From positions 3,972,132 to 4,036,131 of the forward strand of contig OX328103.1 in NCBI GenBank assembly GCA_946811185.2: a DNA stretch of 64,000 bases. Reading direction: 5' to 3'. Under the pieces are notes generated by a model that searched no databases, was not told the origin of the DNA, and saw only the letters and a program-made list of their open reading frames with translations. Source of the DNA: Hippopus hippopus. Taxonomy: Eukaryota; Mollusca; Bivalvia; Cardiida; Cardiidae. How positions within the stretch are numbered: the first letter of the stretch is position 1; the number at the start of each line of letters is the position of its first letter. Shown here piece after piece: positions 30,474-40,727 of the stretch. The position numbers were made by a program, and so were the translations under genes.

Positions 30474-30698
30474 TTAATCCTTTGCCAATTGACGAAGTTT
30501 GAAATTGAAAGTGTTTGCAGTCGACAAAATTTTAAGATGTGGCTCAAATGACGGGATTTGTCCTTGAAAGGGTAATACATTGTGGGAAAAGGAGAAAATG
30601 CTGGTTACCAGCATTCTCTCCTTTTCCAACAATGTTTTCTATAGCCTTTATTCCTCTGCAAGGTTTTTAAAACTTGGGATTGTATAGTAAAGGGTTAA
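30474..30698 (+). mobile_element. A MITE, full length
   Basis: TTAATCCTTTGCCAATTGAC to GTATAGTAAAGGGTTAA. Between 30241 and 30473 only a faint core remnant near 30286-30345 can be seen. Confidence 0.88.
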
Positions 30699-30911
30699 CC
30701 CTTTAACAATGGTCAGGAAAACAAAGGAAAATAAAACATTGTGCGAAAAGAAGAAAATGCTGTATTTCAGCATTTTCTTCATTACCCACAAAGTTTCTTA
30801 CCATTTCATAGATAAATCCCATTGTTTGTTGGTGCCGTATTTTTATCTTTTGTCTGCAAATGCTTTCATTTTGGATAAGGGTAGAATTTTGTAGGTTTGG
30901 CAAAGAGTTAG
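30695..30911 (-). mobile_element. A MITE with matched arm change
   Basis: Shares TTAA 30695-30698. Arms GAAGAAAATGCTG / CAGCATTTTCTTC share the G-to-A change. Centre is TATTT instead of GGTAACC. Confidence 0.82.
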
Positions 30912-30977
30912 CACTGCCTGCTATGCACACTTCCCAGAGCAATAATCTCTAAACAGCAGGAAGGAAGGAAAGACATG

Positions 30978-31206
30978 TTAACCCATTACCACAAAATGTG
31001 GAGTTTTCATGACCTTGAGAGAGAAGGCTTTTGAAAACAATGAGGAAAAAGCAGAAAATGCTGGTAACCAGCATTTTCTGCTTTTCCCACACTGTTTTCT
31101 ACCCTTTTAAAGCCAAATTCCACCATCTTAACAACTTTTAATTTGTCACCTGCAAATGCTTTCAGCTGGGACAAGACTGAAATTTTGTCGTTTGGTAAAG
31201 AGTTAA
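30978..31206 (-). mobile_element. A MITE with matched arm change
   Basis: 229 bp. AAGCAGAAAATGC faces GCATTTTCTGCTT: G-to-C in one arm and C-to-G in the other. Ends GTTTGGTAAAGAGTTAA. Confidence 0.9.
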
Positions 31207-31327
31207 ATCACATAAAAAGTAACTTCCGAGGGAGTGGGAGAAAGAACTTATCATCAGCTCAGTGCAAAAACTCTGCAAGTTTGTTTCTCTCAAGATAGAT
31301 AGGACTGTCTTTTAGCACTGACTTCCA

Positions 31328-31520
31328 GACTCTTTTTCCACATACCAGAATCTTAGACTTGAGCATATTGAAATCATTTGTAGACTGCAAAATAGACTTT
31401 GCTCAAATATTGAATTATGAATTGTCTTCATTGTGGAGGAAACGTAGTGGGAAAAGCAGAAAAATGCTGGTTACAAGCACTTTCTTCCTTTTCCTACAAT
31501 GTTTTCTAAGCCGGCTTACT
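31328..31520 (+). mobile_element. A MITE, diverged
   Basis: CACATACCAGAATCTTAGAC R arm, weakened core (GCTGGTTACAAGCA), L arm lost after CTAAGCCGGCTT. Confidence 0.7.
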
Positions 31521-31557
31521 GAACATCTAAAAAAACTGAAGTGATTCTGGCAAACTG

Positions 31558-31823
31558 TTAACCCTATACCACACAATTCCAAGTTTTAAAAATCCTGAGG
31601 AAATAGCCTTTTGAAAACCTTGTGGGAAAAGGAGAAAATGCTGGTAACCAGCATTTTCTCCTTTTCCCACAAGGTTTTCTACACTATCAGAGGCAATTAC
31701 CATCATTTCAGCTACATTTAAATTATTGCAGCTACATTTAAATCATTTCAGCTACATTTAATTTGTCTGCAAATGCTTCCAATTTCAGTATGTTTAAATC
31801 TCTATTGTTTAGTAAAGAGTTAA
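31558..31823 (-). mobile_element. A MITE, perfect palindrome, R-arm triplet
   Basis: Core perfectly paired and both arms carry CCTTGTG / CACAAGG (family CATTGTG). The R arm has a 20-bp segment (CATTTCAGCTACATTTAAAT-like) three times at about 31695-31760. Confidence 0.9.
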
Positions 31824-32042
31824 CCCTTTACCAAACATTCCCTGTTTTCACGACCCTGACAAGCCTCCTGAAAACATTGTGGGAAAAGGAGAAAATGTTG
31901 TAACCAGCATTTTCTCCTTTTCCCACAATGTTTTCTACCCTTCCCAAAACAAATTTTAATTTTTGAGTCACATTAATTTTGTTGTCTGCAAATGCTTCCA
32001 ATTTGGACTAGTCTAAAATTATGTCGTCTGGTAAAGAGTTAA
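31820..32042 (-). mobile_element. A MITE, full length
   Basis: Shares TTAA 31820-31823. Core lacks one base (AAATGTTGTAACCAGC). Ends GTCTGGTAAAGAGTTAA. Confidence 0.9.
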
Positions 32043-32239
32043 AACAGTTTATAATCAGGTCTGCATCATGTCTGTCAACTATTGCTGATAAATTGACATA
32101 AATATTTATACAGGGCTGCATTGTCTGCCATAGGAAAAAACATAAGAATTACTGCATTGCCGACTTCCTCTTCAAGATAATTTGAAGATAAACACAGGAG
32201 TGGAACCAAATGCTGCATAACCATAACTCCATTTTTTAT

Positions 32240-32345
32240 GGCAGTTCTGTGGTGTCCGTGGTTGAGAGGTAGAGCGTTGGCCTCGTTATCATAAGGTCCC
32301 GAGTTTGATACACTGGAGTGGTTGTCAACTTTGGGACTGTTCATT
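32240..32345 (+). mobile_element. tRNA-like head of an unclassified SINE
   Basis: GTGGTTGAGAGGTAGAGCG as A-box region and CCCGAGTTTGATACACTGG as B-box region. Downstream to 32450 does not match S1-S3. A frame on the opposite strand here is accidental. Confidence 0.5.
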
Positions 32346-32453
32346 GGCCCACACATTCGATATGAGTACTGGTGTAGTTTCCAGGAAGCAGACTTGAGAG
32401 AGATTAGTATAAGTTGCAAGAACTTGTTTCTCAATCAGTGTCAAACAAAAATA

Positions 32454-32710
32454 GCCATGCTGTGGCAAAAAGGGGCTTAATGCATCTCCATGATGCATCA
32501 TACTAAGCAAGTCATTAAATGATCATTCATCTATAACATCCACTGTGTCGAACAACTGACTGTATCATGAGGTAAACTGGTCCTTGGACTTGTAGAAAAT
32601 CGACCAACAGCAAAAAGTTTTGACCCAGGTCAGCCTGCGCAGACTGCGTAGGCTGACCTGGGTCGATACTTTTTGCAGATGCATTAAACCCTCTTTTCAC
32701 AGAGTATGGC
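32454..32710 (+). mobile_element. E6 MITE with GC-rich hairpin
   Basis: Inverted ends GCCATGCTGTGGCAAAAAGG and the mirror of CTCTTTTCACAGAGTATGGC, inner AATGCATC repeats, and a hairpin AGCCTGCGCAGACTGCGTAG / GGCTGACCTGGGTCGA. Confidence 0.8.
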
Positions 32711-32739
32711 ACAAATATGTTTAAACTAAGGCAATCTTT

Positions 32740-33150
32740 TTCGGCAGTGTTAAAACAGGAGTTGGTTTGGAAAAGGGTAAATCTGCCAGAAACACTTTAT
32801 TTTGAAAGAGGTTATCTTTTTCTCGCATCAAAATAAATGTCATAGTGCTTGCATCATTCTTGAAACCTTCTTGTAAAAATGTCTTGACAGTGTACATTGT
32901 ACACATACTGACATCTGTGATTTTTTTTCTCACACAATGCAGCTTCTTTGGATATTTTTTTTTCACACAAGAGCAGCCCTTTTTATCCAAGACACATGAT
33001 CAGTGATAGCATATTTACTCCAAGACATGTAAATTCAGTGTGAACTTGTTTCTTTGTTAAAGCTCTATTAGACAACTTCTGATACATGTCTTGAGTTGAT
33101 TTTATCTTGACATTGGTGTGCAGGTTGTGATATCAGTTAGTATATGTAAT
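32740..33150. other. No recognised feature
   Basis: AT-rich stretch with short accidental frames. No family member identified. Confidence 0.45.
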
Positions 33151-33154
33151 AATC

Positions 33155-33556
33155 AAGATTAGCTATCATTTTCTGTTATTTAGTTATTTGTTCAGTTAGT
33201 TTATTTAAAAGTCAAGATAAGCTATCATTTTCTTTCTTTATTTATTCAGTTCGAATATGTAATACTGTATATGTACTCAAGATTTAAGCTTCCATTTTCT
33301 TTTCTCTGTCTATTCAATTAGTTTATATAATAATCTAGATAAGCTATCTTTTTTATTGCATTTATTCATTTACTTTATATAATAGTCAAGATTAGTTATC
33401 TTTTTTTTTCTTTATTGAGTTAGTTTATATGATAGTTGAGATTAGCTATCATTTTCTTTTTTTTTATTTTTCAATAAGTTTATAGATAATTGTTAAGATT
33501 AGCTATCATTTTATTTTTTTCATCTATTCATTTAGTTTATATGATAGTCAAGAGAA
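33155..33556. repeat. 50-60 bp AT-rich minisatellite
   Basis: About seven units of 50-65 bp built on CAAGATTAGCTATCATTTTC, T-rich middle, TTCAGTTAGTTTATATAATA. Unit length varies. Confidence 0.85.
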
Positions 33557-33602
33557 GCCCGTTTCCCTTTCTTTATTTGTATACAAATTACAGAGCCTTG
33601 AC

Positions 33603-33872
33603 ATATGGCTTGCAACACGTGAAAAGGGGCATTCGAACATTTGCGTAAGGTGTTGTCTCGGATCAGCCTGTGCAGTACGCGCAGGCTTATCCAAGACAAC
33701 ACTTTACGACTACATTAGATTTTGTGCTACAGTAGACTTGGGCAAAAACAGAAAATTGCATAAAAACGGAAAGTGTCGTTTCGGATCAGCCTGCGCGGAC
33801 TGCGCAGGCTGATCCAGAATGACACTTTACGCAGATGTCCGAATGCCCCTTTTTCGCATGTTGCATGCCATA
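33603..33872. mobile_element. E5 MITE with twin GC hairpins
   Basis: 270 bp, ends GGCTTGCAACACG / GCATGTTGCATGCC inside ATAT on each side. Inner arms GGGGCATTCGAACATTTGCG / GATGTCCGAATGCCCC. Two separate hairpins (GGATCAGCCTGTGCAG..., GGATCAGCCTGCGCGG...). Relative at 39034. Confidence 0.88.
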
Positions 33873-34438
33873 TTATATGAAGTAACTTGATATCTTTAAG
33901 CCTTTAGATCTAAAAGAAAGTAAGAAAAGCTACCAATGGCTAATGGCAATAGAAAAAAATGCATGACTGATTATTTGATCAAGGATGTTGTTAATATCTT
34001 TGATGTGAAGAGGAACTGCACTAGTTACATGTATTTTAATGGAATATCAGTCCCATGGAAGGGCGGAGTATGAAATATGCAAGCAAAAATGCAATTAATT
34101 ACGTGTTGCCCTTATCCTTACAGATACAAAATTGACAAAAAGAAATTTTCAACTCGCAAGTGGAATTTATAGATGGTAAAACTTTGGCCAGTGCAATTTC
34201 TAGATCTTTGAGACATTCTGAACCATTTGGTCTTGTTTCACCTTTTCTGCCTTGATTTATTGATACTGTTAGAATATTTTTCCAGGGTGTTTTCTAGTCT
34301 GCTGGTTGGGCAGGGACAGAAGAGGTTAATTTGAATATTTGATTGAAGATAGTTACATTTTATGTATCCAGGTACGAATATTAATGAGTGCACACCAGTG
34401 TGACGTACTGATACATTCTCTCAGTGCCATTTTTGTGT
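33873..34438. other. No recognised feature
   Basis: No repeat family, hairpin or convincing exon seen. Confidence 0.5.
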
Positions 34439-34667
34439 TTTAGCTCTTTACCAAACGTCATATTCTTGGATTGGATCAAATTGAAAACATTTGCAGATGA
34501 CAAAGTAAATATGACTGAAATGCTGGAAATTGTCTGTGATTGAGCTGGAAAGATTGTGGGAAAAGGAGAAAATGCTGGTTACCAGCATTTTCTCCTTTTT
34601 CCACATTCTTTTCAAAGGCTTCTTTCTCAGGGTTGTTAAAAATTGAGATTGTGTGGGAAGGGGTTCA
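34439..34667 (+). mobile_element. A MITE, full length
   Basis: TTTAGCTCTTTACCAAACGT start, core centre GGTTACC, end GTGTGGGAAGGGGTTCA. Confidence 0.9.
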
Positions 34668-34900
34668 CCCTTTACCAAAGAATCCCAAGTTTTAACAACC
34701 CTGAGAGGATGGAGGCTTTTGAAAACATCATGGGCAAAGGAGAAAATACTGGTAATCACCCTTTTCTTCCCCCCCCCCCCCACAACGTTTTTGTGGTTTT
34801 TCACAAACAATTAATTCCATCATTTAAGCCACGTTTAATTTGTTGTTTGCAAAATGCGCATTATTTACTTAAATTTGAAATATGGTCATGTGATTAAGAG
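34663..34900 (-). mobile_element. A MITE, C-run in core
   Basis: L arm AGAATCCCAAGTTTTAAC. The second core arm is broken by a C14 run (34769-34782). R arm diverged. Confidence 0.75.
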
Positions 34901-34924
34901 TTTTATGATTTCAAACCTGAAACA

Positions 34925-35121
34925 CAGAATAAAACCAACAGACTTTTTCAGACTGTAGATAATGCCTGGATAATTGCGATTTCAAGGTTGCTCTTATCCA
35001 GAAAGTTTCAGCAAAATGGACAGTTTAGATAAAAAATGAGACTGCTTGTTCTGTGCTGTCTTATCTTGATCTACACTGGCTGCCAAGACAACTGGAGTTG
35101 TGAAAAGAACTGTAAGGTTAA
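34925..35121 (-). mobile_element. B MITE, long-arm type
   Basis: AAGGTTGCTCTTATCCAGAA arm, diverged palindrome (GACTGCTTGTTCTGTGCTGT), end GAACTGTAAGGTTAA. Confidence 0.75.
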
Positions 35122-35229
35122 ATTTGTATGCCTGAGTTGTTTGCTTTGAACTTTGATTTGTGGAAAGGTCAACTTGAGAGTTCTAAATCTGTAATGCTGT
35201 CAGTTTAATAAAGAAATTTCTTTTAGCCT

Positions 35230-35458
35230 TTAACCCTTTACCACACGGCAAAATTTAAGACCTATCCAAATTGAAAGCATTTACAGACGACAATTTCATA
35301 GTGGCTCTAATGACGCAACTTTTCTTTGATAGGGTAGAAAACTTTGTGGGAAAAGGAGAAAATGCTGGTTACCAGCATTTTCTCCTTTTCCCACAATGTT
35401 TTCAAAAGGCCTCTTTTTCAGGGGCGTTAAAAGGCGTCATTGTGTGGTAAAGGGTTAA
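35230..35458 (+). mobile_element. A MITE, near-consensus copy
   Basis: 229 bp, TTAACCCTTTACCACACGGC to GTGTGGTAAAGGGTTAA. One mismatch in the outer core (ACTTTGTGGG). Confidence 0.92.
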
Positions 35459-35461
35459 AAT

Positions 35462-35652
35462 GGGGAGTGGACAATTTTTTATTCTAGAGTAAGACCCAGA
35501 TATTTGCCACTTCATGGTTGCTTTGTGTCTGAAGTGGTTTAGCAAAGCAGACAGTGTAGATCAAAGATCAGGCTGCATGTTTGGTGCAGTCTTAGTTTGA
35601 TCTACACTGGCTACAGGGCAACAATAGATGTGGTGTGAAAGGCAGTTTAAGG
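35462..35652 (-). mobile_element. B MITE, long-arm type
   Basis: TAAGACCCAGATATTTGCCA arm, palindrome TAGATCAAAGATCAGGCTGC, end TGTGAAAGGCAGTTTAAGG. Confidence 0.75.
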
Positions 35653-35952
35653 TTTTATCATCTTCATAAAGCTTGTTTCACATATTTTATCAAAATTCAT
35701 TTATTTTTCTCCCATTATTTGAATGAGTCCAAATTTTATCAAAGTCAAAGACAGGCACTTGCATTATGGATCTACAGTACATTGCCACATATTTTGTAAG
35801 ATATTTTGAATAAGATAGCCTAAAAAATTGAAGTATTAAAGGTCAATTATTATGGCCTTTAAATTTAACTCTACTAGTCATAGGACAAATGACCATGGAG
35901 AAGAAACCTGATGAAAACACTGACAGTAAAGGAGAAAATGCTGTAACTAGCA

Positions 35953-36392
35953 TTTTTAGCTCAGCTGCTTTTTTAACAAAACTTCAAGGTGTGGTTGTCG
36001 TCGGTTGTTGTCATCCGTGATGTCTTGCAAAAACTTTGACATTTTATGATATCTCTATTGTTACTGAAGATTACTTAATTGGAACTCTGATTAGTTGTTG
36101 ACTATCAAAAGGGGAACCCATACAACAGTGTAGGTAACCATCGAAATGTTTTTGTAACAGTTATGCCCCTTTTTTGATTTATAACTTTCAAGAACTTTGA
36201 CATTTTATAATATTTCTGTTATTAGCAGCAGATATTTACTTCAAACTTGGATTGGTTGTTAATAATCGAAAGGGGAACCCATATAATAGGGGCAGGTAAC
36301 CATCAAAATGTTTTTACCAGGTATGCCCCTTTTTGACATTGAAGTTTTACTTACAGCAACTGCATCAGAGCGTTGGCACCCACATGCTGTGC
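35953..36392 (+). mobile_element. H2 Helitron-like element
   Basis: TTTTAGCTCAGCTGCTTTTT, two diverged inner repeats (AAAACTTTGACATTTTATGA / AGAACTTTGACATTTTATAA and GGGGAACCCATACAACAG / GGGGAACCCATATAATAG), 3' end GCGTTGGCACCCACATGCTG then TGCTCTTG. Confidence 0.65.
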
Positions 36393-36458
36393 TCTTGACT
36401 CTTATTCTCACAGTGTTTTCTATCCTTTCAAAGACAAATCCTACCATATTAGTCTTAC

Positions 36459-36650
36459 TTAACCCTTTATTAGACGAAAAAATTTTAGCCTTGTCCAAAT
36501 TGAAAGCATTTGCAGATGACAACTTCAGTGTGGCTCAGATGGTGCAATTTGTCTTTGATGGGGTAGAAAACATTGTGAGAAAAGGAGAATATGCTGGTTA
36601 CCAGCATTTTCTCCTTTTCCTACAACATTTTCAAAAGGCTTCTTTCCCAC
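36459..36650 (+). mobile_element. A MITE inserted in an A MITE, L end lost
   Basis: Begins TTAACCCTTTATTAGACGAA at the host's CATTTAATTTG-type site. The L arm stops at TTTCCCACGGT, so the right TTAA is gone. Confidence 0.8.
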
Positions 36651-36950
36651 GGTTTGCCTGCAGATGCTTTGAATTTTGACAAGTTTGAAATTCTGTCATC
36701 TGAAAAAGAGTTGAAATTAATTTCTTGGGGATCTTAAATCACAAATGTACGAAAAGGTTACTTGCATGCAAAATTGACAAAATGCTCGAAGGAAAAAGAA
36801 AACGGAAGTTAATCAAGATACATGGAATGTTAAAGACATCTTTAAATGTCTCAATCATAAACAACACTGTAAATTGCACGCAGGCAATTAGCAGTAAAAT
36901 GAATTGTTAGCTGCAAGTAAGGGCATAAAAGTTTGTAATGAATTTAGATG

Positions 36951-37159
36951 TTTCAACTCTTTACCAAACTACAAAATTTCAGACTGGTTCGAATTCAAAG
37001 CATTTGCAGACGAGAAATTGAAGGTGGCCCAAATGACAAAATTTGTCCTTGCTAGGGTAGAAAACATTGTGGGAAAAGGAGAAAATGCTGGTTACCAGCA
37101 TTTTCTCCTTTTCCCACAGTGTTTTCAAAAGCTCTCTTTGTCAGGGTCGTTAAAAGTGA
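36951..37159 (+). mobile_element. A MITE, L end truncated
   Basis: TTCAACTCTTTACCAAACTA, core intact, stops in CAGGGTCGTTAAAAGTGA where the next copy begins. Confidence 0.87.
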
Positions 37160-37390
37160 TCAACTCTTTACCAAACGACAGAATTGTAGACATATCCAAA
37201 TTGATAGGATTTGCAGATAATGTATGAAATGTGTCTCATATGAAAAGATTTGTCTTCAAAAGTTAAGAAAACATTATGGAAATAGGAGAAAATACTGGTA
37301 ATCAGCATTTCCTCCTTTTCACACATTGTTTTTGAAAGCCTTTTTCTTCAGGGTCGGTTAAATTTGGGATTGTTTGGTTAAAAGGATTAA
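37160..37390 (+). mobile_element. A MITE, full length
   Basis: TCAACTCTTTACCAAACGAC to TTTGGTTAAAAGGATTAA. Core diverged. Confidence 0.87.
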
Positions 37391-37499
37391 AGAATCTTCC
37401 CCATTTTAATTCAGACATGAAAAAGAAAATGTACGTCACTGCCTTGGACATTCTTTTTTTTTTCATTTTAAACTACTTGAAATAATTTTTTGTTAATTT

Positions 37500-38183
37500 T
37501 TAGGTCAACTGTTTTGAAAGAAAGTGTCAAGGCATTGTCATAACCCTATGATCAAATTCGGGATTGGGCATTTTGTGGGAGCGTCTTCAAAAAATTGTCA
37601 TTACTGAAGATTACTTACTTCAGACTCTTACTGCTTGTTAACTGTCAAAAGGGAAACCCATACAATAAGGGTAGGTAATCATCAAAGTATTTTTGACACC
37701 GTTTTGCCCCAGTTTCGACTTCAAATTTTGACTGAAAATCAAGCAACTGCAGCCGAGTGTTGGTATCTCTATGCGGTGCTTATTATGCGGTTACATGCGG
37801 TTATTATTTTTAATTACATGAGGTTTCTAAGTTATATTTACCTTGAAAACTGAAAATGGATGATTTACAAAGAAATAGTGAAAATCTATGTTTTCTCCAA
37901 ATCTGTATAGTGTTTATTCATTTAACCTTTAACCAAACAATCTGGCCCGGTTTTAACGACCCTGAAGAAGAAGCTTATTGAAAACATTGTGGGAAAAGAA
38001 GAAAATGCTGGTTACCAGCATTTTCTTCTTTTCCCACAATGTTTTCTACCCTATCAAAGACAAATCCAAACATTTTAGTAACATTTAATTTGTTGTCTGC
38101 AAATGCTTTTAATTTGGTTGCGTCCAAAATTTTGCCTTTTTTGTAAAGAGTTAAGCAATACAGTGCCATCATGGCCCTCTTGT
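37500..38183 (+). mobile_element. H2/H3-type Helitron-like element hosting an A
   Basis: TTTTAGGTCAACTG start, inner match to H2 (ACTGAAGATTACTTACTTCA, GGGAAACCCATACAATAAGG, GCAGCCGAGTGTTGGTATCT). 3' end ATACAGTGCCATCATGGCCC with a GGCCATCATGGCC hairpin and TCTTGTT. The A copy at 37922 lies just before that end. Confidence 0.55.
37922..38154 (-). mobile_element. A MITE with matched arm change
   Basis: TTAACCTTTAACCAAACAAT to TTTTTTGTAAAGAGTTAA. Arms AAGAAGAAAATGC / GCATTTTCTTCTT share the G-to-A change. Otherwise a perfect palindrome. Confidence 0.9.
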
Positions 38184-38539
38184 TGTTGTTATCAGTAGCA
38201 TCTTAGGTTCTCTGGATTATATTTATCTTGGAAATCCATTATTGGCGATTTTCTACATTTACATAGAAAACACATGTTTTGTGGTTCACCCCGATGTCAT
38301 CTGGTATTGATCCTTGCTAGTTACCAATTTGTCTGCATGCGAAGTCATTCTTTTTTCAGCTGTAAAAAGAAAGAGCTATATTAAAGTCTTGGCAATTATA
38401 TAAGATTTTGCATCTTTGGTTCCTATTTCAGTGTTCAAAAGGAGCTTAATTATCTCAGCGTTATCTCAGTTACAAGCACAATTATTTTAACTCTGCACTT
38501 TGGCTTCTTTTCTATATAAACAAACTAGGAACATTATTT

Positions 38540-38665
38540 AGCTATGAAATTGGATCCTGTTTCAATGACTTATATCAAGCTCTGATAAGAGTTCCGATGA
38601 AGCCATGACTCAAACTCACAACTCCTTGATCACTGGCCCTTTACACTATAGTTGAACAACCAGCA
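38540..38665 (-). mobile_element. Possible SINE head, unclassified
   Basis: Reverse strand has GAGTTTGAGTCATGGCTTC like a B box and CTATAGTGTAAAGGGCCAG like an A box. No tail seen. Confidence 0.35.
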
Positions 38666-38689
38666 CTTTGTAGAAAATGAATAGATTGC

Positions 38690-38917
38690 TTAACTCTTTA
38701 CCACACAATCCCAAATTTTAATGACCCTTAAGGCCAAAAGCCTTTTGAAAACATTGTTGGAAAAAGGAGAAAATGCTGTTAACCAGCATTTTCTCCTTTT
38801 CCAACAATGTTTTCTACCCTATCCAAGACAGCTTCATCATTTAAGCCACATTAAAATTGTCCCCTGCAAATGTTTTCAAGTAAGGTCCAAATTTTTTCTT
38901 GTATGGTAAAGGGTTAT
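38690..38917 (-). mobile_element. A MITE with matched arm change
   Basis: TTAACTCTTTACCACACAAT start, arms ATTGTTGG / CCAACAAT (family ATTGTGGG), end GTATGGTAAAGGGTTA. Confidence 0.9.
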
Positions 38918-38966
38918 ACTCTGCTGATGGGGAGGGAGTTGCAGTGAAAGAATGAGTTCCATTTTA

Positions 38967-39474
38967 GTTGTGCTCTGGCAAAAAGGGGTTTAATGCATAT
39001 CTTAGACACATTATACGAAGCAAGTCAGCATACAAATGGCTTGCAACACGCGAAAAAGGGCATTTGGACATTTGCGTAAAATGTCGTTTCGGATCAGCCT
39101 GCGTAGTTCGCGTAGACTAATCCGAAACGACACTTTCCGTTTTCATGTAATTTTCTGTTTGCGCAAGTCTACTGTACCACAAAATCTAATGTAGTCATAA
39201 AGTGCCGTCCCCGATTAGCCTGCGCATACTGCGCAGGCTGATCCGAGACGACACTTTACGGCAAGGCCCCTTTTCGTGTGTTGCAAGCCAAATATGGATT
39301 GATAAAATCAAATTTTGTTAAACAACCAACTGAATCATGAGGTAGACTGTACTTTAATATACAGAAAATATATAACAAAGTCTTGATTCGGGTCAGCCTG
39401 CACAAACTGCTCAGGCTGACCTGGGTTGAAACTTTTTGCAGATGTATTAAACCCCGTCGCACTGAGCATAGCTC
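38967..39474 (+). mobile_element. E6 MITE split by E5
   Basis: GTGCTCTGGCAAAAAGGGGT, AAGCAAGTCAGCATAC, insert, then GAATCATGAGGTAGACTG, hairpin GGTCAGCCTGCACAAACTGC and ATTAAACCCCGTCGCAC. Confidence 0.82.
39034..39293. mobile_element. E5 MITE inserted in E6
   Basis: GGCTTGCAACACGCGAAAAA ... TCGTGTGTTGCAAGCC with AAAT directly on both sides. Twin GC hairpins (TCAGCCTGCGTAG..., TTAGCCTGCGCAT...). Confidence 0.88.
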
Positions 39475-39479
39475 ATTTA

Positions 39480-39840
39480 TTTTGTACCATTATTTGAAGT
39501 TCATAAGCATGCCTGGAATTTAAATTCACCTGGGGGTTAGACATGATAAACTTGTTCTTTAATAAAATGTTGTTTTTTTTTAAATTCCTCTGCTCCAGTT
39601 ACCTTTGAAATAGGCATTCAATTCTCCTTTGCAATTTTCATTTTTTTTTTTAAATTGATTTGCTGCAAAAATTTATTGTAAAAGTTCATGGGGCTGTCAT
39701 CAAATGGTGTTGGAATGAAAACGGAGTTTTGTTATCAAATTAGCAGTGTAAGTGAAAAGCTTGTTAGAATTGAATTTCTGTGTGTGGGATTGGGGTTAAA
39801 TGTTTGGCTGGAACTGCTCCAAAATGTTGAGGTTTCCCTA
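39480..39840. other. No recognised feature
   Basis: T-rich sequence. Short frame without domain or splice context. Confidence 0.45.
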
Positions 39841-39844
39841 GGTG

Positions 39845-40056
39845 TTAACCCTCAATGCTCTTTCACGACAAAAGTGTCCTTAGCGGATAGTATAGATCAA
39901 GATCAGGCTGCACAAAACGTGCAGCCTGATCTTTGATCTATACTATCTGCTCTGCTTAAACACTCTAGACAAAAGCAACCATGAAATCGTGATTATTTGG
40001 GTCTTATTTCTACTCTGAATATAGATGTTGTGTTTATTTAGGAATCTATGGGTTAT
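39845..40056 (+). mobile_element. B MITE, long-arm type
   Basis: TTAACCCTCAATGCTCTTTC, clean palindrome CAGGCTGCACAAAACGTGCA / GCCTGATCTTTGATC, AAAAGCAACCATGAAATCGT, end ATCTATGGGTTAT. Confidence 0.88.
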
Positions 40057-40094
40057 CCCTTTGAACCGCAAATTAACAGAATTCGAATTTACAA

Positions 40095-40266
40095 CTGCAA
40101 AAAAACACGTAAATAAATATGGTATCAAGGTTACTTTCGACCAGAATGTCTTAGGACAGCGAACAGTGTAGATCCAAGATCAGACTGTACATTTTGTGCA
40201 GTCTGATCTTGATCTACACTGGCCGCAAAAGCATCTAGAGTTGTGAAATGTGTCTGAAGGTGTTAA
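40095..40266 (-). mobile_element. B MITE, long-arm type
   Basis: ATGGTATCAAGGTTACTTTC, palindrome GACTGTACATTTTGTGCAGT, AGTTGTGAAATGTGTCTGAA, end GGTGTTAA. Inverted relative to its neighbour. Confidence 0.8.
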
Positions 40267-40416
40267 AGTCTGAGAGATTAAGATAAAATGCATGTGCATT
40301 TTACCTGGTGGTTTTATTGGTTTCTTGTCCTTTGGGCTTTTTTTCCCTCTTATTCAAGATGAAGTTGCTCTGCTTTCTACCTGTGAGTGAGACAGATTTT
40401 AAAGCGAATGATTTTA

Positions 40417-40660
40417 GGGGTCCTGCGTGGCTTAGTGGTAAAGTTTAGGACTCACAATTTGAAGGCACCATGTTTGAGCCTCACTGGAAGCAGTGGGCTT
40501 TTTATGACAGTGTCCTTGGGCAAGACACTTTAGAGTTTAGCCTTGTATTGGTGAAACCCAGGACATACATGAATATGCCGGCTGTCACTGTAATATAACT
40601 GAAATAATGTTTAAAGCAGCTGAAAACACCCAATCAATCAATCAAGTAACCAACCATTCA
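40417..40660 (+). mobile_element. S3 SINE, tRNA-headed
   Basis: GCGTGGCTTAGTGGTAAAGT (A box), CATGTTTGAGCCTCACTGG (B box), TGTCCTTGGGCAAGACACTT body, tail AACTGAAATAATGTTTAAAG and CAATCAATCAATC. Confidence 0.82.
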
Positions 40661-40712
40661 TTCATTCATTCATCCATCCATCCATCCATCCATCCAGTTA
40701 TCCATCCACGTA
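40661..40712. repeat. ATTC/ATCC microsatellite
   Basis: CATTCATTCATTCATTCATC followed by CATCCATCCATCCATCC, growing out of the S3 tail. Confidence 0.9.
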
Positions 40713-40727
40713 TGTATGTCAGATCAC

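Larger units (their letters stand above)
35868..36715 (-). mobile_element. A MITE hosting H2 and another A
   Basis: Pieces: 35868-35952 (L arm and first core arm), about 36393-36458 (second core arm, GTGTTTTCTATCCTTTCAAA, R arm) and 36651-36715 (TTGCCTGCAGATGCTTTGAA to AAAAGAGTTGA). Confidence 0.75.

Noticed and set aside
32075..32434. A 119-codon frame on the minus strand as a gene
   Set aside because: Covers a SINE head and anonymous sequence. No domain, splice or codon pattern supports it.
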